DNA of 64,000 nt, from the NCBI RefSeq assembly GCF_900100265.1, contig NZ_LT629696.1, positions 3,906,001 to 3,970,000 of the forward strand. Reading direction: 5' to 3'. The position numbers and the translations under genes were made by a program. Position 1 is the first letter of the stretch. Every line of letters starts with the position of its first letter. Below are positions 1-8,725 of the stretch, one piece after another. The stretch comes from Leifsonia sp. 466MF (lineage in GTDB: Bacteria > Actinomycetota > Actinomycetes > Actinomycetales > Microbacteriaceae). The notes beneath the pieces are model-generated. The model was not told the DNA's origin. It saw only the letters and a program-made list of their open reading frames with translations, and searched no databases.

Positions 1-1539
1 CGGAGCCCGCGCGTCCAGCACGCGGCCGCCCACGCGCACGCCGACGACGAGCAGCACCGCGCCGAGCACGATCCCGGCGGCGAGCCCGAGCCAGCCCCAG
101 ATCGCCTCGCGGGTCACGAGGGAGACGATCAGCAGCACGATCTCGGGCAGGCACAGCACGGCGATGACGCCCCACGCCGCGAACGTCGGCCCGAGCAGCG
201 AGATGTTGCTGCCCGGCCGCGACCGGAACGGGTTGTCGCCGGGCTCAGGCACAGGGAAGACGAACCGCGCCGAGGTCACCGAGCAGACGGCGGCGCCGCT
301 GAGCAGCATCCCGAGCGACAGCCCGAGCAGACCGGGTGCGGGAAGCCAGTCGCCCTCGAAGGCCGTGGCGCCGACGGAGATGATGACGACCGCGGGGATC
401 GCGAACGTCAGCAGGGCGGATGCGCGACCCCAGCGGTCGGCGCGACCCGGCACGGCCTTCGACACGTGGAGCGCGAACGCGGTCGAGTCGTACGAGACGT
501 CGGCGATCATCCCGATCCCGAGCGTGAACGCGACCACCGGGCCGGCCGCGAAGAAGTAGCCGGTCGAGTGGTTGATGCTCGAGTAGAACCACATGATCGC
601 CGGGAGCAGCGGGATGATGAGCAGCTGCCGAAGGTATCGCGGATCGCGGAACCAGTAGGTGAGGCAACGCGCGGCGATGGCGCCGGCCGGAGTCCCGGGC
701 AGGATGCCGAACAGACCCGACTTGCCGGGCGCACGCACGCGCGACGAAGCCCGAGCGGGGGTGACCAGGGAGCGCGCGAGCCCCCAGCGCCAGACCGCCC
801 AGAGCACCGCGAAGGTCGCAACGGCGATGAGCAGCCGCAGCAGCGCGCCGAGCGGGTCGCCCGCGGCGACGGCTCCGGGGACGGCCCACACCGCGCCGAG
901 CGGCGACCAGCCGAGGCCGGCGGCGACCGCGGGCAGGGCGTCTGCCGACGACCGCAAGCCGCTGGTGATCCCGATGATGATCGGGCCGGCGAGGATGAGC
1001 GGGATCAGGATGAGGAGCCCGCTGGCCTCCCGGAAGCGGCGGCCCGACGACAGCCCGCTCGCGATGGAGGTGACCGCGCGCGACACGACGATGCAGGTCG
1101 CGGCGCCGAGCACGCCCGTGACGAGGGCGATCAGCGCGATTCCCGGCGAGTGCAGCCAGGGCAGGGCGGTGCCGAGGGATGCGAGAGTCGTCGCCGCGCC
1201 GGCCACACCGACCGCGCCGCTCAGCAGCATCCCGATCATCAGCGGCCGCAAGGCGATCGGATAGACCGCCAGATGGCCCGGGTCGAGCGTCTGCTCGACG
1301 CCGGAGAGCAGCAGTGGCAGCACCGCCCAGCCGAGGACGGCCGCCGAGCCCGCGAGCACCACGGCGGTCGTCGCGACCTCCGCAGGAGCGAACGACAGGC
1401 CGACGAGCGCGCCGAGCACGACGAGGAGGCCGACTGTCCCGTAGATCGCGCCGATGATCACGGCCACCAGCTGCCCGGTGCTGCGGCGGAACGAGTTCTT
1501 GAGGACGAGCAGGCGCAGCCTTACGAGTGTCGCAACCAC
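1..1539 (-). CDS. ABC-2 type transporter permease, partial (runs off left edge)
   Basis: An open frame of 513 codons without a stop continues through base 1, so the C-terminus lies outside the window. The product begins VVATLVRLRLLVLKNSFRR and then shows many hydrophobic membrane segments, as expected of an exporter permease partnering the ATPase gene just upstream. The GTG at 1539 is preceded at 5 nt by a GGGGAGGGG ribosome site, and the first 19 nt overlap the ATPase gene, indicating translational coupling. Substrate unknown. Opposite-strand frames here have no membrane character and are shadows. Confidence 0.85.
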   Translation of the reverse strand, partial: MVATLVRLRLLVLKNSFRRSTGQLVAVIIGAIYGTVGLLVVLGALVGLSFAPAEVATTAVVLAGSAAVLGWAVLPLLLSGVEQTLDPGHLAVYPIALRPLMIGMLLSGAVGVAGAATTLASLGTALPWLHSPGIALIALVTGVLGAATCIVVSRAVTSIASGLSSGRRFREASGLLILIPLILAGPIIIGITSGLRSSADALPAVAAGLGWSPLGAVWAVPGAVAAGDPLGALLRLLIAVATFAVLWAVWRWGLARSLVTPARASSRVRAPGKSGLFGILPGTPAGAIAARCLTYWFRDPRYLRQLLIIPLLPAIMWFYSSINHSTGYFFAAGPVVAFTLGIGMIADVSYDSTAFALHVSKAVPGRADRWGRASALLTFAIPAVVIISVGATAFEGDWLPAPGLLGLSLGMLLSGAAVCSVTSARFVFPVPEPGDNPFRSRPGSNISLLGPTFAAWGVIAVLCLPEIVLLIVSLVTREAIWGWLGLAAGIVLGAVLLVVGVRVGGRVLDARAP

Positions 1540-2288
1540 TCCGGCCCCTCCCCGACGCGGCGTCCGCCGACCAGCTCGACGAACCGGTCCTCGAGCGTGG
1601 ATCCGGCGCGCACGTCGTCCACCGAGCCGGCCGCGACCACGCGTCCTGCCGTGATGACGGCGACGTGGTCGCACATCCGCTCCACCAGGTCCATCACGTG
1701 CGACGAGACCACCACGGTCCCGCCGCCGTCGACGTAGGTGCGGAGGATGTCGCGGATGTTCGCCGCCGAGACCGGGTCGACCGACTCGAACGGCTCGTCA
1801 AGCACGAGCACGCGCGGGGCGTGCACCATCGCGGCGGCCAGGGCGATCTTCTTCGTCATGCCCGCGGAGTAGTCGACGACGAGCGTTCCGCCCGCCGACT
1901 CCAGGTCGAGCAGCTGCAGGAGGTCGTGGGTGCGCTGCTGCGCGGTCGGGCGGTCCATACCGCTCAGGAGCCCCGCGTACTCGACGAGCTGCTGCCCGGT
2001 CAGCCGGTCGAACAGCCGGACGCCGTCCGACAGAACCCCGACCATCGCCTTCGCGGCCAGCGGGTTCTTCCACATGTCGACGCCGTGGATGAGCACTTCG
2101 CCCGCATCCGGACGCAGCAGGCCGGTCGCCATGCTGAGCGTCGTCGTCTTGCCCGCGCCGTTCGGTCCGACCAGCCCGTAGAAGCTGCCGGACGGCACGT
2201 CCAGATCGATCCCGTCGACCGCGACCTTCTGCCCGAACCGCTTGTGCAGCCCGCGGATCCTGATCGCGAGGTCGTCGTCCTCCGCCAC
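1521..2288 (-). CDS. ABC transporter ATP-binding protein
   Basis: A 255-residue single nucleotide-binding domain that would energise the overlapping membrane permease. Walker A is GPNGAGKTT at residues 41-49, the signature is an unusual YSAGMTKK near residue 140 (usual LSGGQ), and Walker B is VLVLDEPFE near 160, followed by the H-loop region VVSSHVMDLVE. It belongs to the CcmA/ABC-2 exporter class. The frame is open upstream to 2465, but the GTG at 2288 has a GAGGGGG site about 5 nt before it and gives the family's normal length. Substrate cannot be told. Confidence 0.88.
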   Translation of the reverse strand: MAEDDDLAIRIRGLHKRFGQKVAVDGIDLDVPSGSFYGLVGPNGAGKTTTLSMATGLLRPDAGEVLIHGVDMWKNPLAAKAMVGVLSDGVRLFDRLTGQQLVEYAGLLSGMDRPTAQQRTHDLLQLLDLESAGGTLVVDYSAGMTKKIALAAAMVHAPRVLVLDEPFESVDPVSAANIRDILRTYVDGGGTVVVSSHVMDLVERMCDHVAVITAGRVVAAGSVDDVRAGSTLEDRFVELVGGRRVGEGPEWLRHS

Positions 2289-2592
2289 GCGCACCCCCTC
2301 ACGTCGTCCGTGCCGCCCGCACGTCGGACAGCCCGTGCGAACCACCCTATCGGCGGGCATCGACGCCGTGTCCAGGAGTACGGGCGATCCGACACCGCGG
2401 ATCCGGCGGATGCGGCGGGGCGGACAGGACGCGGCATGCCGCGCGCCCCTGGTCGCCGTCGGCACGCCGCGCCTGTTCTCCGGCAGGGGAGGGAACGCCC
2501 GCCAGGGAGTCGTCCGGAGGCGCGGATGCGATCGGATGGCGGATCCGCCCGGTTGTAAGGGCCTTCCCAGGTTCGGCCGAGGGATGCGGCGG
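2289..2592. other. Intergenic region, no gene seen
   Basis: 304 bp between the ATPase start and the end of the GH38-like gene. It must hold the promoter of the exporter operon, but I see no convincing -35/-10 pair, no RNA gene and no strong hairpin. Confidence 0.5.
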
Positions 2593-4878
2593 TCAGGTCC
2601 CCAGCGGTCCGGTGTACGAGCGCGCCTGCAGCGGCAGCGCGAGGTCGGCGCCGAATGCTGCGACCTCCGCGCGCAGGTCCGCCGCGTCCGATCCCTCCGC
2701 CGTCTGCACCGGTCGGAAGCGGTAGTGCAGCGTTCCGGTGAACTCCTGCCGCGCCTGGAAGTTGGTGAAATGCAGGTTGTTCATCACCCAGCTGTTGATG
2801 TGCCCCGCAGGCGCATCGAGGGTGCGCGCCCATTTCCCGGTGTGGAAGCCGCCGAGCTGGACGAGCGGCGCATCCACGGTGCCCCAGAGCACCGCCGGGT
2901 CGCCCTCGGCGCTGCGCACACCGACCGCGTGCTGGACGGAGTACCAGTCCTTCGACGTGTCCGGCAGCTGCTCGCTCTCGGCCGCGAAGACCGCGCCCGC
3001 GGTCTCCAGCAGGAACTCCGGGCGGTCGACCGCGAACGGGAAGGCGACGAACAGGCTCTCCGGACCGAAGTGCTCGGGCTTCGCGATGTGCACGGCGAGG
3101 TCGATGTCGTCGAGGTCGCGATAGAGGGTGAGCGTATGCGTGGCCGCGAGGCTGCCGGGGAGCTCGCCCGACCAGCGGATGCGCGCGTAGGCGTCCGTCT
3201 CGATCACCTCCGGTGCAGAGGTGGATGCGGCGTGCGAGCGCTCGAACTCCGGGCCGGGGAAGCCGGGGTTGAAGTTCTTCGGGTTGTCGAAGATCGCGTG
3301 CGAGCGGCCGGCCGCGCTGACCGTCTCGGTGACGACGGCCCCGAGACCGTGCGGCGCGTGCGCATCCACCAGCTCCCGGCCGGTGCGGACGTCGACGAGC
3401 GAGACGACACCGCCGCGCTCCGGGTCGACCGTCGCTCGGAAGCGACCGGCCTCGATGGTCGTGCCCGTCGTGGCGGCCGGCCCCTCGCCGGGCACCGGGA
3501 GCACGACGACGGACGATGCGGGCACGTCGGCCACCAGCGTCACCCGGCGTGTCCCTCCGACCTCCGCCTCGACGGCCTCCCGGCGCGGACGGTCGGTGAG
3601 GTTGGCGACGAGCACGCCGTCCGCCGGCTCGGGATCGCGGCCGGACGCCGCGAGGCGGTACAGGGCCTCGACGTTCAGGTCGCGGGCGAGGTCCCAGGCG
3701 CCGTAGGCGAAGCCGGCCTTCGCGTTCCAGTGCGAATGACTGAAGTGCGAGTGCGGCTTGGAGTGGGTCTCCCACGAGCCCCAGGTGTGCTCGCCGAAGA
3801 GCAGGAGCTCCTCATCCACTCGCTCGAACGTCGCCGCGAGCTCGGCGTCCTCGCGCACGCGAACCGGGCCCCGGCGGTAGCCCAGGACCGTGGCGAGCGC
3901 CGGCTCCCCCTCTCCGCGCGCCCGGGCGAGGTCGAGGACCGCGCGTGCGGAGAGCGCGAACCGCCGCGCCTCGCGGTAGACGGCGACCTCGCGGGCGGTG
4001 GAGCCGTGACCGTGCGACCACCAGTCGGCCCACTCGCCGCGGAGCACGGGCAGATCGTCGGGCGCCTGCGCGGCCAGCGCATCCATCGCCGCGTCGATCG
4101 TCGCGGTCTCCATCGGGATGCCGGGGTGCCGGTCGTTCCAGTGGCGCACCACCTCGGTGAAGAGCGCCGTCGGCCAGCGGTTGTCGTTGCCCGCGTGCAC
4201 GACCGCCGTGTCGAACGGGTAATCGTCACGCGCGTCGAGGCGCTCGACGAACTCGAGGATGCGCTGCTCGGCGAGGGCGACATCCCCGTCGACGATGCCC
4301 CACTCCTCGCCGAACCCGTAGTGGGTCGAGAGCAGGGTGAGCACGCGGCGGCCGGACGGCGCCTCCCACCAGAACAGGCTCGGCTGCTCGAGCGGTGCGC
4401 GGCCGTGGTCCGGGTTGAGGGCCATGACGAGGCGGTCGATCCCGGCGTCCAGCATCGAATCGGCCACGCCCCAGGCGATGCCGTTGACGTCGCCGTGCTG
4501 CTCGGTGCGGACGGGGATGCCGGCGTCATGGATGCGCTGGAGCGATCGGTAGGCGGTCTCGAACTCGGCGAGGTCGGGCAACTGCGTCATGTTGAGGTAG
4601 CCGCCGGTGACCGCGATGGTGCCGTCCGCCGCCAGTTCGCGCAGACGCGCCACCTCCGCGGGCGTCGCCGTGCGGAGGAACTCGAGCACCGGCCGCGCCA
4701 CCTCGAAGGTCCAGCGGAAGCGGTCGGGAGCGTCTGGCGCGGCCGTGTCCTGGTCGGCCAGCCGGAGCACTTCGCGCACGATCTGCGCGTGCATCCCGTC
4801 GATGATCCGGGGGCTGTTCGTGTAGCCGACGTCGTGGTGGGTGTGGCCGAGCAGCAGTAAACGGCGGATGCGGGGCAT
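2593..4878 (-). CDS. GH38-like glycoside hydrolase (alpha-mannosidase-type N-terminal domain)
   Basis: A 761-residue protein starting MPRIRRLLLLGHTHHDVGYT. The HxHHDVG motif near residue 11 is the N-terminal zinc-binding motif of GH38 alpha-mannosidases, and EQHGDVNGIAWG supplies the expected acidic nucleophile region. The C-terminal half looks like the beta-rich mannosidase region. It resembles a family I remember as DUF5054, a GH38 relative; true substrate unknown. No signal peptide, so cytosolic. The frame opens at 4917, but the ATG at 4878 has a GGAGGAAGG site 4-9 nt upstream, and the longer form would start inside the operator at 4903-4916. It is divergent from the binding-protein gene at 5140 and probably shares its regulator. 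Confidence 0.82.
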   Translation of the reverse strand: MPRIRRLLLLGHTHHDVGYTNSPRIIDGMHAQIVREVLRLADQDTAAPDAPDRFRWTFEVARPVLEFLRTATPAEVARLRELAADGTIAVTGGYLNMTQLPDLAEFETAYRSLQRIHDAGIPVRTEQHGDVNGIAWGVADSMLDAGIDRLVMALNPDHGRAPLEQPSLFWWEAPSGRRVLTLLSTHYGFGEEWGIVDGDVALAEQRILEFVERLDARDDYPFDTAVVHAGNDNRWPTALFTEVVRHWNDRHPGIPMETATIDAAMDALAAQAPDDLPVLRGEWADWWSHGHGSTAREVAVYREARRFALSARAVLDLARARGEGEPALATVLGYRRGPVRVREDAELAATFERVDEELLLFGEHTWGSWETHSKPHSHFSHSHWNAKAGFAYGAWDLARDLNVEALYRLAASGRDPEPADGVLVANLTDRPRREAVEAEVGGTRRVTLVADVPASSVVVLPVPGEGPAATTGTTIEAGRFRATVDPERGGVVSLVDVRTGRELVDAHAPHGLGAVVTETVSAAGRSHAIFDNPKNFNPGFPGPEFERSHAASTSAPEVIETDAYARIRWSGELPGSLAATHTLTLYRDLDDIDLAVHIAKPEHFGPESLFVAFPFAVDRPEFLLETAGAVFAAESEQLPDTSKDWYSVQHAVGVRSAEGDPAVLWGTVDAPLVQLGGFHTGKWARTLDAPAGHINSWVMNNLHFTNFQARQEFTGTLHYRFRPVQTAEGSDAADLRAEVAAFGADLALPLQARSYTGPLGT

Positions 4879-4902
4879 CGGGGCCTTCCTCCGGGGTAGA
4901 TG

Positions 4903-4916
4903 TGGCATCGTTGCCA
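4903..4916. promoter_or_regulatory. Putative LacI-type operator 1a
   Basis: TGGCATCGTTGCCA, a near-perfect dyad centred on CG, lies in the 5' leader of the GH38-like gene. It matches the dyads at 5037, 10757, 12720 and 16734, so it is a likely site for the LacI protein encoded at 11147-12181. Confidence 0.75.
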
Positions 4917-4920
4917 TACG

Positions 4921-4950
4921 ACCCTAGGGCTTGAGAAGCGCAGGCTTCAA
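4921..4950 (-). promoter_or_regulatory. Candidate promoter of the GH38-like gene
   Basis: On the minus strand TTGAAG (4950-4945) and TAGGGT (4926-4921) are 18 nt apart. Transcription would start near 4914, inside the operator dyad, so a bound repressor would block initiation. Confidence 0.45.
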
Positions 4951-5036
4951 GCGTAAGAAACGATCAAGTAACGAAAACCGGCTCCGAGGACCCGGTCCCC
5001 TTGTGAAGAGCGTCACCGCTGCATTAGCGTGCGATG

Positions 5037-5050
5037 TGGGAAGGTTTCCA
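5037..5050. promoter_or_regulatory. Putative LacI-type operator 1b
   Basis: TGGGAAGGTTTCCA, with a GG rather than CG centre, lies about 90 nt before the binding-protein gene at 5140 and overlaps a CATACT -10-like hexamer (5049-5054). It is the most divergent member of the dyad set. Confidence 0.6.
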
Positions 5051-5139
5051 TACTGTCGCTCAGACCCCGGCAGTAGGGGATCCCGTACCTCTTCGCACGG
5101 GCGAGGACGCCCGCTGCGACACCACTGAAGGGAAATCAG

Positions 5140-6510
5140 ATGAACAAGAGGCACACCGCCTTCGCCGCGCTGGCACTCACCGCGTCGGTGGCGCTCCTCG
5201 CCGGTTGCAGCTCCAGCGGCGGCAGCTCGTCCGGCGGGGAATTCTCCAAAGACGCCAAGGGCAGCCTGAACGCCTGGGGCTTCGACAACGCCGACGACGT
5301 CGGCACCTCCCGAATCGACTACGCCAAGAGCCAGCTCAAAGACGTCACCATCAAGATCGACCAGACGCCGTTCGACGCGCAGAAGTTCACCACCCGCGTC
5401 GCAGGCGGAAACGTCCCGGACGTCGTCCAGATGGACCGCAACTTCGTCGCCACCTACGCGGCGCAGGGACTCATCCAGCCGCTCGACCAGTGCTACAAGG
5501 TGCACGACGTCGACCCGACGTCCAGCTACTACCCCTCCGTCATCGACGACATCACGTACAAGGGCAAGGTCTACGCGGTCCCGCAGTTCTACCAGCCGCC
5601 GGCGATCATCACCAACGAGCGCGTCATGAAGGCGGCCGGCGTGACCGACGCCGAGATCGACACGTCCAAGCCGGACACGCTCGTCGCAGCGATCAAGAAG
5701 ATGTACAAGTCGTCCGGCGGCAACCCGTCCGTCCTCGGCTTCGACCCGGTCGCGGGCGGCCAGGCCGGCCTGTGGATCCTCGGCTACGGCGGACAGATCA
5801 TCGGCAGCGACGGCAAGCCGACCCTCGACGACTCGAAGAACGAGAAGGGCCTCGAGGTGCTCAAGCAGATCACCGACGCCCAGGGCGGCTACGCCAAGGT
5901 GAAGAGCTTCACCGACGCGTTCGACACGTTCGGCGAGAACAACCAGTACGTGAAGGACCAGGTCGGCGCACAGGTCAACGCCCAGTGGTACGTCAACGTG
6001 CTGACCCCGTTCGTCGACAAGGTGGACATCGGCGCGGTTCCGTTCAAGGGCCCGGACGGCCAGCCGTTCACGGTCGCTTCGGGAACGTCGTTCGTCATCC
6101 CGACCGGTGCCAAGAACAAGGACGCCGCGTGCGCCTGGGCGCTCAACCTCACCAACCTCCAGGCGTGGGAGGCTGCGGGCGCCGCCCGTGCCGAGACGCT
6201 GAAGAAGACGCCGGGTGCGATCAACACCGGCCTCTTCACGGGTTCGCCCGAGGCCGACAAGACGCTGCGTGAGAAGTACGTGAAGCCGTCCGGCAACGCG
6301 GGCTTCGACAAGGCGATCTCGACCTACTACGACGTGGTGGGCAACGGAAAGTCGTTCGGTGCGTCGCCGGCCGGCCAGCAGATCCAGACGGAGCTGCAGA
6401 ACGCCATCCAGTCGGTGCTCCTCGGCAGCAAGTCGCCGAGCGAGGCCCTGAAGGATGCGCAGGCCGCGGCCATGAAGGCCTACGACCAGTCGACCAAGAG
6501 CAGCAAGTAA
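5140..6510 (+). CDS. Carbohydrate ABC transporter substrate-binding lipoprotein (locus 1)
   Basis: A 456-residue extracellular solute-binding protein of the family-1 sugar type. The N-terminus is a lipoprotein signal with the lipobox LLAGC at Cys23, followed by a Ser/Gly linker, so it is anchored outside the membrane. The body shows the usual pattern (FTTRVAGGNVPDVVQMDRN, then YAVPQFYQPPAIITNE). An AAGGGAAA site precedes the ATG. Its likely partners are the permeases at 8726-10668, which lie on the other strand beyond an MFS gene. Operator dyads at 4903 and 5037 lie upstream. The sugar is unknown; the neighbours suggest a mannoside or another glycoside. Confidence 0.9.
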   Translation: MNKRHTAFAALALTASVALLAGCSSSGGSSSGGEFSKDAKGSLNAWGFDNADDVGTSRIDYAKSQLKDVTIKIDQTPFDAQKFTTRVAGGNVPDVVQMDRNFVATYAAQGLIQPLDQCYKVHDVDPTSSYYPSVIDDITYKGKVYAVPQFYQPPAIITNERVMKAAGVTDAEIDTSKPDTLVAAIKKMYKSSGGNPSVLGFDPVAGGQAGLWILGYGGQIIGSDGKPTLDDSKNEKGLEVLKQITDAQGGYAKVKSFTDAFDTFGENNQYVKDQVGAQVNAQWYVNVLTPFVDKVDIGAVPFKGPDGQPFTVASGTSFVIPTGAKNKDAACAWALNLTNLQAWEAAGAARAETLKKTPGAINTGLFTGSPEADKTLREKYVKPSGNAGFDKAISTYYDVVGNGKSFGASPAGQQIQTELQNAIQSVLLGSKSPSEALKDAQAAAMKAYDQSTKSSK

Positions 6511-6523
6511 CGCGCTCGCACAG

Positions 6524-6549
6524 GGGCGGTCTCCTCGCGGAGGCCGCCC
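6524..6549 (+). terminator. Stem-loop terminator after the binding-protein gene
   Basis: GGGCGGTCTCC (6524-6534) pairs with GGAGGCCGCCC (6539-6549), with one G-T pair and a TCGC loop, starting 13 nt after the stop and followed by TTCTG. There is no long T run. Confidence 0.65.
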
Positions 6550-6583
6550 TTCTGCGTGCCCGCGGCTCGTGCCCCTCGCCTCG

Positions 6584-7339
6584 CGTCGAGGTGCACGTAG
6601 TTGCGGCCGCTTGCGGCGTGTCGAGCGCAACTACGTGCACTTCGCGGGCGGACAGGTGCGGGATGCGCGCGCCGGGCTGCGAGTACGTGCTGCAACTGGC
6701 TCCGCTTTCCCGCATCCACTCACGTCTCGCGCCGGTCCGCCTGGCGTCGAGGTGCACGTAGTTGCGGGCTCCTGCGGCGTGTCGAGCGCACCTACGTGCA
6801 CTTCGCGGGCTCTTTCCCTGTGCGGGATGCGCGCGCCGCGCTGCGAGTACGTGCCGCAACTCGCCCCGTTTCCCGCATCCACTAACGTCTCGCGCCGGTC
6901 CGCCTCGCGTCGAGGTGCACGTGGTTGCGGCCGCGTGCGGCGTGTCGAGCGCAACTACGTGCACTTCGCGACCTGTTTCCCTGTGCCGGATGCGCGCGCC
7001 GCGCTGCGAGTACGTGCCGCAACTCGCCCCGCTTTCCCGCATCCACTCACGTCTCGCGCCGGTCCGCCTCGCGTCGAGGTGCACGTGGTTGCGGCCGCGT
7101 GCGGCGTGTCGAGCGCAACTACGTGCACTTCGCGACCTGTTTCCCTGTGCGGGATGCGCGCGCCGCGCTGCGAGTACGTGCCGCAACTCGCCCCGCTTTC
7201 CCGCATCCACTCACCCCTCGCGCCGGTCCGCCTCGCGTCGAGGTGCACGTTGTTGCGGGCTCCCGCGGCGTGTCGAGCGCAACTACGTGCACTTCGCGGG
7301 CGGACATGTGCGGGATCCGCGCGGGAGCGCGTGGCGGCG
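6584..7339. repeat. Tandem array of about 163-bp hairpin repeat units (family A, 5 copies)
   Basis: Five units start at 6584, 6745, 6908, 7072 and 7236 (spacings 161, 163, 164, 164). Each opens with CGTCGAGGTGCACGTAGTTG and holds an inverted pair (GTGCACGTAGTTGCG against CGCAACTACGTGCAC) around a conserved GGCGTGTCGA loop segment, then a GC-rich spacer with a second short inverted pair (GGATGCG, CGCATCC). Spacings are not multiples of three, so open frames across the array are not conserved in phase and it is noncoding. It fills the gap between two convergent genes. A single diverged copy lies at 54466-54543. Confidence 0.9.
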
Positions 7340-8593
7340 CTACGCGTCCAGGGCCGCGGGCAGGTCTGCGACCTCGCGGACGCCGCGCAGCGACGCCCAC
7401 AGGATGACGGGGCACGCGAGGAGGAGGATGCCCGCGACAATGAGCGTCCAGCGGGCTCCGATCGCGTCGCCGAGCAGACCGCCGACGATCGCGCCGACGG
7501 GGAAGAGGCCCATCACGACGACCTGCATGGTCGCGTTGACCCGCCCGAGGACGCGATCGGGGCAGATCTGCTGCCGCACGCTCACCTGGGTGATCGCGTA
7601 GACGATCTGCCCGAACTCGCCGGCGGCGATGCCGAGCACGATCAGGAGCGTCCACCATCCCGGCTGCGCGAAGGCGCCGAGCAGCGACAGCGGCGCCGTG
7701 ACGGCGAGCGACAGCCAGACGATCCGCACCGACCCCACAGCCCGCGACAGGCGCGTGGTGAAGGCGGCGCCGACCATGACCGTGACCGAGCCGACCGCGA
7801 TGACGAGGCCGATCAGCGCGGGGGAGAGGCCGAGCGTCCGCGACAGGAACACCATGTTCACCGCCGACGCGATCGCGAACGAGAAATTGCTCAGGGCGCT
7901 CGCCAGCGCCGTCGACCGCAGCACCCGCGACCGGAACACGAAGCCGAGACCCTCCGCGATCTCCGTCCGCATCCGCCGACGGTGCTCGGGAGCCGTCGGC
8001 TCGTCCTCCCGCGCCCGGATGCCGAGCAGGCACAGCGCGGACGCCGCGAACGTGCCCGCCTGCACCAGCACGACCGTCGCCGCGCCGATCAGCGACACCA
8101 GCACTCCGCCCAGGGCGGGCCCGGCGACCTGTCCGGAGGCGCGCACGAACTCGAGGGAGGAGTTGCCGGCGAGCACGCGCTCCCGTCCGATCACCGAGGG
8201 TAGATAACTGCGATACCCGACATCGAAGAGCACCCGGGCCACGCCGGCCAGAAGTGACACGACGAGCAGCTGCGCCATCGTGAGCAGCCCGAGAACCGCA
8301 GCGAGAGGGATGGTCGCCAGCAGCACCGCGCGCACCAGATCGCTGGCGACGAGGAGCGGCCGCCGACGCATCCGGTCGACCCACGCCCCGGCGGGGAGCC
8401 CGAGCACGGCGAACGCCACGGTGGATGCCGCCCCGAGCATCCCCACTTCGAACGGCGTCGCGTCGAGGCTCACCACGGCGAGCAACGGCAGGGCGACACC
8501 GGAGACCTGGGCGCCGAGCTGGCTGGTGGTCTGCCCGATGAGCAGCAGGCGGAAGTCGCGGGATGCGAACAGCGAGGGAGAAGGAGATGTCAC
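7340..8593 (-). CDS. MFS transporter (multidrug/siderophore-exporter type)
   Basis: A 417-residue polytopic membrane protein beginning MTSPSPSLFASRDFRLLLIG, a common start in the EntS-like MFS group, with about twelve hydrophobic segments and the loop motif AGAWVDRMRRRPLLVASD after the second. It is probably a proton-driven exporter of an unknown small molecule. The start is GTG at 8593 with a GAAAGG site about 10 nt upstream. It lies between the binding protein and permeases of locus 1 but is convergent with the former, so it may be an insertion rather than a functional member. Its stop codon abuts the family A repeat array. Confidence 0.85.
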   Translation of the reverse strand: MTSPSPSLFASRDFRLLLIGQTTSQLGAQVSGVALPLLAVVSLDATPFEVGMLGAASTVAFAVLGLPAGAWVDRMRRRPLLVASDLVRAVLLATIPLAAVLGLLTMAQLLVVSLLAGVARVLFDVGYRSYLPSVIGRERVLAGNSSLEFVRASGQVAGPALGGVLVSLIGAATVVLVQAGTFAASALCLLGIRAREDEPTAPEHRRRMRTEIAEGLGFVFRSRVLRSTALASALSNFSFAIASAVNMVFLSRTLGLSPALIGLVIAVGSVTVMVGAAFTTRLSRAVGSVRIVWLSLAVTAPLSLLGAFAQPGWWTLLIVLGIAAGEFGQIVYAITQVSVRQQICPDRVLGRVNATMQVVVMGLFPVGAIVGGLLGDAIGARWTLIVAGILLLACPVILWASLRGVREVADLPAALDA

Positions 8594-8678
8594 GACGAGT
8601 GGCCTTTCGAGTCCGGAACAGGTGGTCCTCCCACCCGCCGGCTGGATCCGAGAATCGTCGCTAGGGGGGTTAAACGTT

Positions 8679-8714
8679 ACCGGGCGCGGTGGACGATGTC
8701 CAACCGCGCCCGGT
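8679..8714 (-). terminator. Stem-loop terminator of the locus 1 permease operon
   Basis: ACCGGGCGCGG (8679-8689) pairs exactly with CCGCGCCCGGT (8704-8714) around a 14-nt loop, just past the stop codon of the downstream permease gene. Confidence 0.75.
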
Positions 8715-8725
8715 CCGGGATGGGG

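Noticed and set aside
466..1737. Plus-strand frame over the first 1.7 kb
   Set aside because: Shadow of the minus-strand ABC-2 permease, which has membrane segments and a coupled start; the permease has no stop in the window.
6584..7339. CRISPR-like array
   Set aside because: Units are about 163 bp, nearly identical throughout with no unique spacers, and there are no cas genes.
6569..8203. Long open frames across the family A array, on both strands, that look like a repeat protein
   Set aside because: Repeat spacings are not multiples of three, so the peptide repeats change frame; composition is Arg/Ala/His-rich shadow type, and the frames run antisense into the MFS gene.
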